Shown piece after piece: positions 1 through 12,559 of a DNA stretch of 64,000 nucleotides (positions within the stretch are counted from its first letter, which is position 1; every line of letters starts with the position of its first letter). Both the position numbers and the translations under genes were made by a program. The DNA lies in contig JAQFVV010012400.1 in assembly GCA_028023455.1 (NCBI GenBank), forward strand, positions 14,207,748 to 14,271,747, read 5' to 3'. The notes beneath the pieces are model-generated. The model saw only the letters and a program-made list of their open reading frames with translations, did no database searches and had not been told where the DNA came from. Origin of the DNA: Epiperipatus broadwayi (Eukaryota > Onychophora > Udeonychophora > Euonychophora > Peripatidae).

Positions 1-508
1 GAAATTATAGAAAGGATCAATGGATATGAGTTGCTATTATGTTTTGGATTTGTAGATTATGAAAAGGCATTGATTAAAGTTTTAGATCATCAGGATATAT
101 TTTATATTGTCATATTTCAAAGAATATTTATTCAAATACAATAGCAGTTATTAGATTACATGTTTTTTACACAAAAAAGATTGACATTGATAAGAGTATA
201 TAACATAGTAATTTCATATCTCAAAAACTTTTACAGCAGTTTTACAAGAAGTATTTTGTGGATTAAAATGGCAAGCTAAGAGAGTAAAAGTAAATGGAGA
301 TTATTTAGGTTATTTTGATTTTGTAGATGATGTGGTAGTTTTTGCAAATAATACTTTAGAGCTTTAGGAAATATTACAGGAGTTATCAGATGAAAAGAAG
401 AAAGTAGGCCTAAAGATAAATACTAAAAAGACTAAGAGATATTCAATGAATTTTCTCAGAATAAAAAAATAAAGATTGATAAAAATTAATAACTACTGTA
501 CCGGTCAG
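1..508 (+). pseudogene. RTE retrotransposon relic, reverse-transcriptase part, continues left of window
   Basis: This stretch aligns by eye, with many substitutions, to the RT region of the full-length RTE in this window, from about 42517 to 43070. The opening bases correspond to the GFVDYEKAF motif region, and the FADD active-site region is recognisable near 320-335 although changed. An internal deletion of about 27 nt follows the YEKA region, and several stops and frameshifts are present. It is a dead copy. It stops at about 508, and the element resumes at 3724 at nearly the next element position, so an insertion split it. The 5' end lies outside the window. Confidence 0.85.
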
Positions 509-1595
509 TTTTGTATGTTCACATAACAAGATCTAGCATCTAGGCAAAAGTACCTCGAATCCAATCATGCGCAAGATACATAAGTCGGGAACACTCATGA
601 ATTCTGCCCTATTTGCCTATTTTCCAGATCTACCAACTTATGAGCAACAATCCCGGTGATATCGATCTAATTTTATCTCTCTCCGCCGGCATCGCACATC
701 GAAGACACAAAAAGACTCTAATTTAAGTTTAATGGTGGAATATTTAGCATGAAATATAATTTAGAAGCATTTAACGAACGTAACTTTTCATATTAATTAT
801 ATATTAGCAGAGATCATCTAGTCAGTAGGAGCATAACTTATTAATTAAAATATTAATTTAAATAAAAGAAAACACAATGATTCGGAAATGTTATGATATA
901 TATTTTTAAGGTTTATTATTTTAACAAAACATAAGTAAACGCATGTCATCATTGATTGATCATTGGCCTCATATTACATAACAGTGGGTCATAGAGAAAT
1001 AATATTATGTTTGGTTGATAAATTAAGAATCAAAATTAATAGATGACTTTATTTATAGTTGTGGCTATGCCAATAATATTTACTATAATGATTAAGTTAC
1101 ATTCCTATCGGCCTTTCAAGCCAAATTGTGCAAATGCTTTTGCGAGTGTTGAATAATAAATGAATACTCTGAAAAAGATATAGAATTTATGCAGGAATAA
1201 AAGGAATCTCTTATTTCTACGACTCAAATATTTATATATGAGCAAATGCTGATTTATAATGATTAAGATAAGATTTAGCGCTATTAAGAAATATAATATT
1301 GAAGTGCCACTACACCTCAGAAAGAACGAAATAGCATTTAACCGATTTGAAAGATAATTATAATTTGATAACGAAGCATTACATTTGTACAAAAATATAG
1401 TTATTAATTCAGTTTATAAAGTGACAGACGTTTGTGGGATAGCTAATGAATATATTAATAATAATAATGTCGCGATGACGCGCATTTTAAATAGTGGACA
1501 TAGATATCTGTTTAGCAAAAATCACAACATTACGGCTTATGGATGTTCATGGGTTTATTAGAAATACAACAGAAAGGTGGTACGTGCATTGCGGC

Positions 1596-1633
1596 ATATT
1601 TGATGTGATCCAGTATATTTGATGTGATCCAGT
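1596..1633. repeat. Perfect 19-bp tandem duplication
   Basis: The sequence atatttgatgtgatccagt occurs twice head to tail (1596-1614 and 1615-1633) inside the 3.2-kb insertion. The two copies are identical, so the duplication is recent relative to the surrounding sequence or under some constraint. Confidence 0.9.
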
Positions 1634-3675
1634 CATGGATCCGAACATATGCTTCATGGAATTCATTTTGAGAAATAGACCGATATAAGTCTGCGACGTT
1701 AGCAGAATTGGTTCAGGAACGAAGAGCAATCTGCTATGCATTTATTGGGCTGGGTTTTCCAGAGTAATCCCCATTTAAAACACGCACATATGAACAAATG
1801 AGACCCCAGGGGGGGTTAAAGCCTGGTTCTTGGACTTTGAGAAAGATGATGGGGTTCGACTTTGCGATACCTCCATAGGAAAGAGAAGCACAAATATAAT
1901 ATAGGAACGAATCTGCATATATGCACGCAACGCTTGGGATAACGAAATATATAGCTTTAAAGACTATTTTAATTACTTAATGCCCATAAATTATAGAATA
2001 TCCTGTGTAATGGTATGATCTAATCGCTAAACAGGCATGGGTGATTTAAATTAATTAAATTATATAAATTTTAAGACATAAAGATTCCCCTTTCCCTTTA
2101 CTTTAAATTATTTATAACTTCCCACACCGTTTAATAAATCCAAATTTCGGTTAAAAGAATGCTATTATTAGAAATAAATATGTTTAATATGGAAACAAAT
2201 GGGGTGGTGGAAATAATTAGATTTTACATATATGAAATACATTTACGGTTGGGATTAGCGCATTTTAAAAGATAAAAAAAAACATTTTTAGAAAAACAGA
2301 TGTTGATCTTTTTTCCTACAACAATTTATAAGATAATGACTTTGTTTTTCCAAACTCGCAAGCACCTGCATAAATCAAATAGGACTTGTTTTTAATTAAA
2401 ATAAGTTCTTAATTACCCTATAAGTGATGGGTAGGGAAACTAGAAAGGAATTATATGCTAGCTAGTTTGAAATATTACTGGCATTTTAAAACACAAAATA
2501 CATAATATAATAATGAAATAAAATATGATTGCCGAATAGAAATAATAAAAAAAAACATATTCAATAGAGGCTCAATGATAGGATAGGTTAAATCATATAG
2601 AGTTGTACTAAATAATATTACATAAAATATAAACATTTACTAAGATATTAAGAAGCAAGCGTCAGGATTATTGTTGTTATAGAAAGCTGAATTTAATAGA
2701 ATCATAGAGCGGTTAAAGTTCTTTTACCTTTCATAAATAGTAGCGGTCCTTGATATTTGGAGTGTTCATCGGCGTTAATACACTAGATCTAGGTTTGGAA
2801 TAAGGCATCACAGGTAGCACTTTTACTTATTTAATTATTAGACATTGGAAAGTTCATAGGCACGGGATCCAGAGCTTTTCTTACGGGAATGAGCATGGTG
2901 GAACAGAGGGGAAGGTGAAGTTTCCCCTACTCACGGCACATTGGATGAAGATTAAAACTAGCATGGATTATGTGGACCATCGTTAATTTATGGTTGTCTC
3001 CTCTCTTTTGGATTCCAATCTAGCAGTATTTATACTCTTTTTTTTGATGATGTAGTATAGCACTTAACTGCTGGACTTGAGGCAATTTGAGCACTTTAGC
3101 AAAGCTAAAATCTGCTGACCGGATATCTTTTGTTTTGTAAGTCTTTTGAAACAATGCAATCCTGTTACAAGTTTCTCGAACGATTGTTTTAAAATAAGTC
3201 TTATGATTTTAAAACAAGTTGGCGTGGATAAAATTTCCACTAATGGATTTTACTTTACTATTACAAATTGTAACCTTTTAATTTTAACTAATGGGCTTTT
3301 TCGGGTAATTGTTTTTAGTTGTATTCAAGAAACTTCTTAAAAGAATTGCATCATTTTCTGACCGCTAAATTAAATATAAAAAATAATACATTTCATATAT
3401 GAATTTTAAGATACATGAATAATATAACTAGATGTACGATTTATTATCAATCTCCCTACACTGAAAATATATATATTTATCCGTTACGTATGCATACACA
3501 TTAAAATAATATTAAATATTTATTTATTAAATTATTTTGCGTTAAGATATATAAATATCTACGTCTGTTATGTTTTAATGGTTAAGCAAAGGAAAAATAT
3601 ATGTTAGTAAATATGTATACGTGCTTAAGGATGGGTTTAAACATGGTTTGGTGGTAGGAGACTGTAAGTGGGCTG

Positions 3676-3711
3676 TGAAGCACGATCTGAGCATCAGATC
3701 GACTGCTTCAC
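3676..3711. repeat. Long hairpin at the right end of the 3.2-kb insertion
   Basis: An outer stem gtgaagca/tgcttcac and an inner stem cgatctga/tcagatcg surround a 3-base loop gca, with a 2-base bulge on the right side. This gives about 16 base pairs. It sits about 12-15 bases from the proposed element end. A hairpin near the 3' terminus is typical of Helitrons. A related structure is at 29079-29114. Confidence 0.8.
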
Positions 3712-3723
3712 TACATATGTTTT

Positions 3724-4275
3724 GATCAGATTATTAATACCAATGGAAACAATGGATGATATTAATCATAGAAGTAAACTTGAATTGAGTACTTTTGGTA
3801 AAAATAACAATATTAAAAGGAAATATGCTTATCTGCTTGAAAAAGCATATTTTTTACAGATGTGTCTTTTCTATTTTTACTGGATTTGAGACTAGGACAC
3901 TTAACAGAAGAACATTTCAAAGTCTTTAGATTATCTAATGAAGTATGGAGAGACTTCGGACCATATGGAGGTTGTATGTTAGTAATAATAAGAAGGGGGA
4001 TCAAAATCAAAACTCTTGGATAAATGACCAAACATGTATCATTGAAAGAATTAAAAGAATGACATAAAGATGGATTGGATATATTGCTGGAAATGATAGT
4101 AATAGATGGCAATTGAAATCAAATTGAACTCCAAGATACTGTAAAATGTCTAGGAGACAACATTAGAAATGGAGAAAAAAATTAAATTATCTGGTATGGA
4201 TTGGTGAAACTGGATTAAACTTGGACTTTTATCTTGCTGTGGATCGATAATGATTTAAAATGATAATGATGATTA
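3724..4275 (+). pseudogene. RTE retrotransposon relic, C-terminal part and 3' end
   Basis: This aligns to 43067-43625 of the full-length RTE: the end of the RT domain, the C-terminal region with its GSETW-like and WAGHIAR-like segments, and the 3' tail. Many stops and frameshifts show it is dead. The tail (about 4248-4275) is an irregular gataatgat-type repeat, comparable to the tga-repeat end of the younger copy. It continues the fragment at 1-508. It keeps about 14 bases (near 3856-3870) that are missing from the younger copy, which identifies the frameshift there as a deletion. Confidence 0.85.
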
Positions 4276-4548
4276 ATGTTAATTGCTAAACTGTGTGTAT
4301 ATAATTAAATCTAACATTACTATTATTCCACCAAAAGTTAACATTACCATTGAGATCATTTTATATATTGCATTCATGCATACAAAATTATTATCATATG
4401 CTATAAAGTTAATCTTAACTCTATGCATATCTAAATTGATAATACAAGAAAGGAGTGAATTTTGGAATAATTAAAAAAAAAAAAAAGCTAACTAATTAAA
4501 CATAATTACATAAATTGTAGTTGATTGTTACATCACTTTTAAGATAAT

Positions 4549-4641
4549 CATCTAGATTACTGTTGAACAAAACAATTAGTGGATGAATCCTGATGCCCAT
4601 ATAAGATTTCAATATTTATTCTGTTTAATTAGCTGTAATTT
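4549..4641. repeat. Left copy of a 93-bp direct repeat
   Basis: This is identical to 7708-7800 except for one base (t in aatatttatt here, c in the right copy). A weaker match, ttga(t/c)tgttaca, lies just upstream of both copies, with about 17 extra bases here. The pair brackets a 3,066-bp block. The repeat has no TG...CA ends, and I see no primer-binding site beside it, so a normal LTR is unlikely. Confidence 0.95.
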
Positions 4642-5498
4642 CCGTTTCACCATCAAACCTAATGACACTCTCATCTGTGCTAAGTTCGAACCTATTTAAA
4701 TGTTAATAAATTTAAAATTCGTTCATGTCTGTATAAAACAGTATTATATATTTACGTGTGAACCAACGCTAAAATTAGATAGGATTAGTAAAATTATAGC
4801 GTACTAAATTTATTTAATATTTCTAAAAATGTTCATTATATTATTTAAGTTAAGAGTAAATTATTAATTTTGTTGTTTAATAGTGTAATTTCGTATGTGG
4901 ATATATAATCTGTGCTATATAGAAGAAAGACATGATTTAAAATATGTAAAAGCCGTTATCTAAAAATACTAGTAAATGTTTCTTTAAAAATTGTTAAAAG
5001 ATTTCTTGTTTTAAATATATTTCAGGGAAAAGTTTCTCGAAAATATATTTAAAAGCTATATCAAAATATGTTTGTAAATTATTTTAAATAAATATGTTAA
5101 AAATGTTTTCGTTTTAAAAAAAATGTTAAAAGGTTGTTTTTAATGTAAGATAAAAATAAAAGCTGATCAAGTAATTAAAAGATTTTTGGTTGTAAACAAG
5201 TGTCATTAACGACCACACCTGGAATTCGTAAAAAGTAAAACTAGTTCAAAATTTACTAATTAAAATCTCCTTAGATAAGATTTAAGTTATTTTAAAATCT
5301 AAATTGGACAATTGTTTGCAACGAAAAATCTTAATTATAATAATAGCTTATGGAATGTTTCTAACATAAGTTATCTAAGATCTGGATTATAAATTGAAAA
5401 ATATTTAATTAAATTCCTGAGTTTAGTGAGTCTTGAGGCGGGAGATTCCGATAAGGAAAACATATAAATACTCTGTATTTTTTAACAAGAAGGAGAGA

Positions 5499-5533
5499 GC
5501 CATATTGTTAGAGCAAGACAGCCATATTGTTAG
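5499..5533. repeat. Short tandem repeat, 22-bp period
   Basis: The sequence gccatattgttag occurs at 5499-5511 and again at 5521-5533, with a purine-rich spacer. It lies just downstream of a TATA-like tataaata at 5463-5470 in the G+C-richer part of the block. Confidence 0.8.
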
Positions 5534-5776
5534 TGAGAGTTATAGCCAATCTGCACAATTGTTAAAGTTTAACATGTCCGGCTAAAAGCGGGCATCTTGT
5601 TGCTGTTACTCCGCGGGAGAACGGGGTTTCTCTCGTCGAAATGCCTAAACCACCATCATGCCGATAGAAGAGACGAGCCTAACATAAGGAGAAAGATGAT
5701 GCCGCCCAGTCAAACTAAACCAACAGCCAAGAACTTGCAGATAAATCATACCGGTACCGTTTTATTTTTCAAACCG

Positions 5777-5818
5777 CAGAGCTCTGTGTAATTCTGTGTA
5801 ATTGTGTAATTCTGTGTA
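5777..5818. repeat. Imperfect ctgtgtaatt tandem repeat
   Basis: The unit ctgtgtaatt, with one shortened copy, repeats about four times. This looks like simple slippage expansion inside the block. Confidence 0.8.
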
Positions 5819-7166
5819 AATGTAAATAATATCTATATAAGTTAGCTAACTTTCTTTTAAAATAATGATAAAGCTAAATGTAACCCAAAACTTAAATCCA
5901 TTTAATTAATATTTTAAATATGTTAATTGCTATCCGAAATTTCATGTTTGTTAAAGTTTAAATAATCTGAGTAATTTATATTTTCCTTTCATTTAAAGTA
6001 AAGTATTTAGTTTAAAGTTATATCACTGCGGTTGTGTCTATATTTCTTTGCTTATTTTATTTTAAATGCTTATTATATTTCATATGCCAATATTTCGAAA
6101 CAGTGAGCACTTAATTTCACGTATATTTTAAGAAGATATTATTTGAAAATCTTCGCGTAATTTATTTATAGCATCAACTTTCTGCGCTGTTTCGAAATCC
6201 TATTTTTTTATTATTTACATGATTTAATATGCGAAATGTGGCTCTTTTGATCAACCAGTTAAAAACTTAACCTTATAGTTTTATTTAGAATTAAATTTAG
6301 CCTTGATCATATTTATAAGTATATTTGACATTTAAATTCTTAAGTCCATAGAAATATACTTTCCCTCCTTAAATATTTCTTATCTATAAGTAACTTAATA
6401 GATCGAACATGTCAAAGTACAGATGTAGTAATATCCCCTTTTGTAGCATAGACGTTTATTACCAGGCTACGCAAGAGTTGGTCCCAATTTGATAGAGCTA
6501 ATATGCTATTAACTCGTATTTCATAGTATGAAATATTCTATTCTTTGCTTGGCGGATGTGATCTTATTTTATAAAATTATTCTCGTTTTGCTGCTATACG
6601 TAATATACGTATCTTAAGATGGAGCCACGGCGTTGCCAGCACATCTTCTTCTATAGGGTAGAGCAGTAGCGAAGCCTGAGCCAAGGCCAGGTTAGCACTA
6701 AAACCCCCGCCATTCCTGAACACAATGTTCCTTTACACGCAGCATTGCGATCGGTTACAGGGTACCGGTGTTTGTCGCAAGAACCCTGAAGTTATTTCAT
6801 TCATCCGCAGAGCGACTTTTCCTATTATTGTTTACCTGTGCCATAGCGCATTGGTAAAATCTTATGCAGCCAACTCTCCCACCTTTATATAACACTTTCA
6901 GCATTCTGAAATTTTCTCTCGAAAGCCATGTTCGATCGATCATTACTTGAGCTGGTTTATGCGCTCGTTATTAAATTATATTGTATATTTTAGGAAATAA
7001 ATTCATGATCAAAGTTTAATATAATTATTTATATACCAGCCACAAATGTAATAGGATTTGGCTTATCGAGATTTATGGACATAACGTAGTGATTGATGAT
7101 GTATTAATTGAAAAGCAACTCATAAGATGGGCACCTGTTAACCCATTTATGAAAATTAAATGAAAG

Positions 7167-7231
7167 TATTTATATAAAGCTATTTTGACTTGTATAAAAT
7201 TTATTTATATAAAGCTATTTTGAATTGTATA
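7167..7231. repeat. Two-copy 35-bp-period repeat
   Basis: A 30-base segment containing tatttatataaagctatttt occurs at 7167-7196 and 7202-7231 with a single base difference (gacttg versus gaattg). Confidence 0.9.
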
Positions 7232-7707
7232 TAAAAAGAGAATGTGTTCTCTTATCCACCCAATGTTTGTACATTCGACGCTGAAAGGTGTAAAACTGAT
7301 CAATTTCATGCCAATTGTAAATAAATATATAATTAATTTAATGTATTTCGTTCTCTGTTTCGTTATTGATCTAATTCAATCCAATTCTAATTACTATTTA
7401 TAGTCTATATATGTGAAAACTATGCATTAAGTTATATTAAATTAGTGATATTTTAGTCAATTAAGAACCTTTCTTTTAATTATCAGAGTCTCATTGCTTC
7501 TCCGTGACCTATGTCGGCCGTGTGGAAAGAGGTATACTACGTGTAATTTCAAGGTGGTCATTCGTAGGGTCTTGAGTCTTGGAATCCTGGCTTACGAGTT
7601 GAAGTGTGGTCAGACTCGGGATGTCACAGTCCTAGTCTGGTCAGCTCCGATCTCTTTTGCTTGGATTCTGAATTCTGTTACGCGAATGTACAAACTTGAC
7701 TGTTACA

Positions 7708-7800
7708 CATCTAGATTACTGTTGAACAAAACAATTAGTGGATGAATCCTGATGCCCATATAAGATTTCAACATTTATTCTGTTTAATTAGCTGTAATTT
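7708..7800. repeat. Right copy of the 93-bp direct repeat
   Basis: This partners 4549-4641 in the same orientation with one mismatch in 93 bases. The near identity contrasts with the heavily decayed RTE relic next to the left copy, so the duplication is much younger than that relic. Confidence 0.95.
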
Positions 7801-10800
7801 TATACAACATAGGCAAACTTTTTTTAACTGTTGTGGCTTATTCCATAAGTCATAATACATCGCAGAAACTTACTGATTGCAAACACTGGTTATAATTTAA
7901 CCATAAATATTATTCGCTCATACTTGATCTGTTTTGATTTAATGCCACTACAATCTTACTGTCTCCTATCTTACTATGTAATTTATGTTTTAAAAATCCA
8001 TTACTATTAATATACCAAGTGTGCCCAGCCTAAATAGACTGTGCTTTTTTTTTAATTGGTTGCTTTAACAAATTTTTTTAAGATTTAATGTAAATTAAAC
8101 AAAAGATTTTAATATTATATAAATAAATGTGAGAATCGTATATGGCTGTCATTTCAACTTCAATTATACATTAAACAAAACTAAATGTAACTATGGTACT
8201 ATGGCATTTATATTTTTTCCATCACTAAATATCACATTTCAAACATTTTCTTCACAATTTAAATACTATACCTCTTTAATTAAAAGTAGATGTACTGTTT
8301 TTTTCTGAGCATTTTTTATTAGTGACGGAATTACTTTCATAATATTTTTAAATTGGCTGTGATTTTGACACTTGACAACTTTACGGACAAACATTTATTC
8401 ATCAATCAGACAACAGAGAAAAGAAGGATTTTATATATAAGATTATCCTAATAAATTGTTTTTGTTTACATGCATATAAATTTAGATTACTCTGCTTTAT
8501 TTGTGATTATATATTAAACTTTTTCCATAATCTAGTTGAAATTGTTAAATATTTTTTAAAAACTTCAAAATTTATTTATATATGTATTTTAAATACATTC
8601 AATTTTTAGTAATAATTCATAAAAATTAATATAGAACATAACATTTGAATGGTACTATTCTTTAGTTTTCTTCAGGTGTTGTTGATTTGTCTAGTGAGTT
8701 AGTAAAAAAATTGAACCAATGAACTAGATGATGCTCTAACCTTATTGACTATTATTTTAGAAAATAGATAGAATATCACCATTTAAAATGTTGTGTTCTA
8801 TACTAATCCATGTGTTATTATTAGCAGTTAAATGGACTTAAAGAAATATAAATACAGTTTGAATTATTTTAAAATCATTTATCAATATCAATTAATTAAT
8901 GGAAGTATTTCAACATATAATTACAAGCAAAATTTATTATCATAAACTTTTTTTGACATTGCATATACAGTTATTGTAGTATTTATTATCATTGACTGTG
9001 TTCTAATTTAATATCATTTAAATCTAAAAACAATATTTTATAGTTACATTTCATAAATTTTTTTCACTTAATTATTTTTTTAGTATTCCTTAAATAAAGT
9101 TTTTGATAAATTAATTCCAATGTTTTTATTGTATACAATTTTTAACTTTTTAGTGATTAAAACAATAAAATGGCTACCTATTAGAAATCTATTCTAATTC
9201 AGTTTATCCTTCATCTTAAATATTTTGCTTGCAAACATTTTGTTTGCTCTATTTTCATTTGCTTGTTTAATTTTTATGACCATTAATTTTTGTTGACTAC
9301 CAGATCAAATTCACCATCTAAGCAAGCATGTAATTCTGATGTTATTTTCCAATTCATACGTCTCTTTCAATGTCATTAAATAACTGGCTTTGATATTCAT
9401 TCAGTTCATGAAAAAACAACCATTGATGTCACACATTATCCATGTATAAATATTAAATACTGTCTCAGGTTTAACAATTTTAGACATTAGCATTCATTTG
9501 AAAATTTAATTTTATATCAGGTCTATATATTTTACAAAATTGATTCTATCCATATAGGTGTTTGTTAATTAATCTAATATATATTACTGTTAAGAATATT
9601 TGATGGGAAAACACTCTCTAAATATTTTTCATTAAACATGTATGAATTTATCTATGTGTGTATGTGCATCTGTGTATGTATAAATCAGGGAGATAAAACA
9701 GAAAATAATCTTTCTTTATATGTCTGTATATATGTATATATTTGTCTTTATAGTTCCCAATAAATTTTTGTATATCATTAAAAAATATTCATTTTATGGA
9801 AATCTAATATATATCTGGAAAGATATACACAAATGTAGATTATCTGACTACTATACCACATGAATGAACTGGTGAATGGGTCTGTGGAAGATACATTTCA
9901 AGAACAATTCTCATAATCATTCTGCAACATGATGGATCAAATTTTTCATATGAAATCGGAATTGGATAATGATTGTTTCATGCATTGTGATTGGAGCTTA
10001 TATCTCGAAATATTTACATTATTTCTAGTTTGCATTAGTTTATTAATTATATATTACATTCATCATAAATATATTTGTATATAATAAATAATTCATAAAT
10101 AGAATTTACTTTTATTAAATTATAGATATAAGTTGTATTACTAGAACATTGTTATTCTATATGTGACCACTTTAATCTATAAATGTAGTTTAAATTGTTT
10201 ATTGTAATTTACTTTTTTTTATTATTATTATTAATTTACTTTTATAAAATATTAACAATAAATATCAAATATAAATTATTTATTATATTTTATACAATGG
10301 TTAAAATAAATATATATTTCAAGAATGTGTGTTAGTGATAATGTTACATATTTGCTCATATTCTCAGATCACTTTAATAATTAATTTATAAACAATATCT
10401 ACATATATCATTGATTGGAAAGTAAGTGATTAATAATGTCAGTGAAATAAAAAAGAAGAAAAAATAAAAATAGTGGAAGAAAATAATTTAGTAGTGAAAA
10501 TATTTTTGAAGACTGTATCCACCAAAATCATAAATGCTTTATTTTACCGGAAATGTAATTTTAATAATAAAAGAAAGTGCTAGTAGCTGATTGCATCTCT
10601 CTGCCTTGACTAAACAAGCTGTAGTTGGTAAATGTCTTTTGCTTTCTGAATTAAATAGAAGTCCATAATTATTGTGCATTTCACACATTTGAAGTTAACA
10701 AAAATTGTTACTTACTTCATAACATTACACTTATTATTGTTACCTATGTGTTTTACTCGCTGATAAAAGTAGCTTTATCTTAAGTACAAAATTTTAGAAT

Positions 10801-10895
10801 TGGTAATGGTCTATGATCATTCTAGCTAATAATTCCAGTAAATGAAATAAAGATTCAATTGCTTTTATTACTCAAAAGCTTGTAAGAAGTTTGAG
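7801..10895. other. AT-rich noncoding DNA, nothing recognised
   Basis: This is low-complexity A/T-rich sequence with many T and A runs and frequent stops in all frames. I see no exon-like segment, transposon terminus or tRNA-like box here. Confidence 0.6.
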
Positions 10896-10899
10896 TATT

Positions 10900-10985
10900 G
10901 GAAGTGCCAGCACTGGAATCAATCCTAGGATCCTACATTCCAAAGTCTGACGCTCTTAACACTGTGCTAAATTGCACAGGACAAG
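10900..10985 (-). repeat. tRNA-derived SINE head (relic)
   Basis: On the minus strand the segment has a pol III A-box-like start (tagcacagtgttaagag) and a B-box-like ggattgattcc at normal tRNA spacing, as in the heads of tRNA-derived SINEs. The acceptor stem does not pair convincingly, so it is not a working tRNA. The cgcacagtt/tgtgcaatttagcacagtg style also resembles the tandem unit at 30849-31122. Confidence 0.5.
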
Positions 10986-11945
10986 GCAACCCAGTAATTG
11001 GGTATTTATCTTTTCTTGACTAAAGAGTAAAATAAGAGTGAGAACCATTCAAATTCTTATTATCACACGGAAAATAGAAAGGTTGGTGATTTCTTTTCCT
11101 TCACTGTATCTCTATGAGAGACTTTTTCCCTGAGGTAGACTATTTAATGTTTTATCCATCTTATATATTGAATTTTTTTCTGCACAGATGCTCAAATACA
11201 ATATAAATAAATCGTTTTTAACTCATCAGTTATTATATTGCTAGTACATATTTCATTAGGCAGAAAAGTATAGATAAAAAGATTTGGCCATTTGGGTGGA
11301 ATCATTGTACTTTGTATATCACTTTTTGAATTATCATTTGTCTCAAGACAGACTATATTCTTTACTTAAAAAGAAATAAAATGGAATAAAGACAAGAAAT
11401 TCGTTTTATTTTCTCATGAAGAATTTTGTATTGTATTTGTTTTTCTTGATGCATTTATTTCAGTTTAACATTTTGACATCTGTTTAAAAAACTTGTTTAA
11501 ATATGTGTGGGTACTTTTTTTTTTCTTATAGTCTTGTTTCTGACATTATTCATTGTTTTGTTTTTTTAATAAGTTAAGTCTGGAATCTCTTTTGCATTTT
11601 TTGGTTATGTGATTTGAATATTTATTTTCTTCTTGTTTTTAATTAAGCATATCAAGCGTTCATTTCAATATATATAAGTTGTTGTCATACTTATGATTAA
11701 AATTTTTAATTTTTTTAGAAAGTATTTCTAATAAAATAGCTGTTATACATATAAATAGTCTTGGTATCGTTTATGTGTGCCTTTGCATTGATCATAAAAT
11801 AAAATTGGTATTCAATGCCATTTTTGAGGAAAGGAACTTACTTCTATAGTACTGAGTTCATAGTTCATCAAAAGATTACAGAATGCCATCTCACTACTTT
11901 TTCTTCAAACTCAAATAAGTGCCTCTATATGTCTTTATAATGTAA
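10986..11945. other. AT-rich noncoding DNA
   Basis: I see no gene or clear repeat in this stretch, only T-rich runs. Confidence 0.5.
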
Positions 11946-11947
11946 AA

Positions 11948-12035
11948 TATTAACAGACACCCAGTGCAAGCCAGAGTAATCAATGAACGCATGAAGGCTT
12001 GTGTATAAAATTCCTATCTAGTGCCTACTCTTATA
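11948..12035 (-). repeat. Dispersed repeat copy related to 47804-47925
   Basis: It shares an extended similarity with the left part of the inverted-repeat element at 47.8 kb, including gagtaatcaatg, aggcttgtg and tctagtgcctactc in the same order. It is a diverged copy of an interspersed SINE-like family. The minus-strand assignment follows the orientation in which this family reads like the copies at 31.8 and 59.4 kb. Confidence 0.65.
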
Positions 12036-12559
12036 ACAGCTTATTGTTAGCATGAGAATTGATGATCATGTAAGATTCCGGTATTTTATAATAAAACTTT
12101 ATCATTTTTAATATATTTTATGATTAAGAATCATCATCAGGGCAGTCTGTCATAGCTTGCCATTCATTTAATACAATTTAATATTTTATTTCGGTGTTTA
12201 AAGCTAACTTTAATGAGACTTTTACACAACTAACAATCTATTTGATCTTATAATTAATATCTTTTTTTTCCTCATCTCAATTAAGGTTTAATAATTCTAT
12301 ATGTTTTAATATATATATATTTATTGTTGTCTTCTTTCAGGTTATATTTTAGATTAAGTTCATATCTTATCCTCTATGAACTTTTTCTTAATTTTTGAAG
12401 AATTTTGTAAGGTCATTATTGAAAATGGCGATTGTTATTACGTTTACATTGACTTCTGAAAATTTTATATGAATAGCATTCTGCCTATATATACATGATA
12501 GCAGGTTTAAATCCAAAAAATAATCCATGTTTATCCAATGCTTTCCAGTGCTACCATTT

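Larger units (their letters stand above)
509..3723. mobile_element. 3.2-kb unclassified insertion inside the old RTE copy
   Basis: This block separates two adjacent parts of one RTE copy, so it must have arrived after the RTE. It has more CG dinucleotides and more complex sequence than the AT-rich surroundings and no ORF I believe in. The longest ATG-started frame inside is about 95 codons with no recognisable motif. The sequences ggtcag (503-508) and gatcag (3724-3729) at the two edges may be a decayed short target duplication. The right end carries a strong hairpin (3676-3711) shared with the island at 26.5-29.1 kb. A non-autonomous Helitron-like or other DNA element is possible. I found no transposase, so the class is open. 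Confidence 0.55.
4642..7707. mobile_element. 3.07-kb unclassified block between 93-bp direct repeats
   Basis: The block lies exactly between the direct repeats. Its middle (about 5420-5790) and right part (about 6420-6960 and 7490-7700) are clearly richer in G, C and CG dinucleotides than the neighbours. It has no credible ORF (longest ATG-started frames 64 and 83 codons, no recognised motif). It contains local tandem repeats at 5499-5533, 5777-5818 and 7167-7231. It may be an insertion with an unusually long target duplication, an element with short terminal direct repeats, or one arm of a segmental duplication. Confidence 0.5.

Noticed and set aside
1105-1392. A 95-codon minus-strand frame in the 3.2-kb insertion
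   Set aside because: Ile/Leu/Phe/Lys-rich translation with no motif or homology I recognise. Frames of this length occur by chance in 64 kb of AT-rich DNA.
5597-5791. A 64-codon frame rich in Arg/His/Lys inside the 93-bp-repeat block
   Set aside because: The G+C-rich patch makes it look protein-like, but there is no motif and no start or regulatory context. Kept only as part of the block.
7494-7745. An 83-codon frame reaching into the right 93-bp repeat
   Set aside because: It crosses the block/repeat border, and the left repeat copy has no equivalent frame context. No recognised domain.
4549-7800. Reading the 93-bp repeats as LTRs of a small LTR retrotransposon
   Set aside because: No TG...CA ends, no tRNA-type primer-binding site after the left copy, no purine tract before the right copy and no gag-pol traces.
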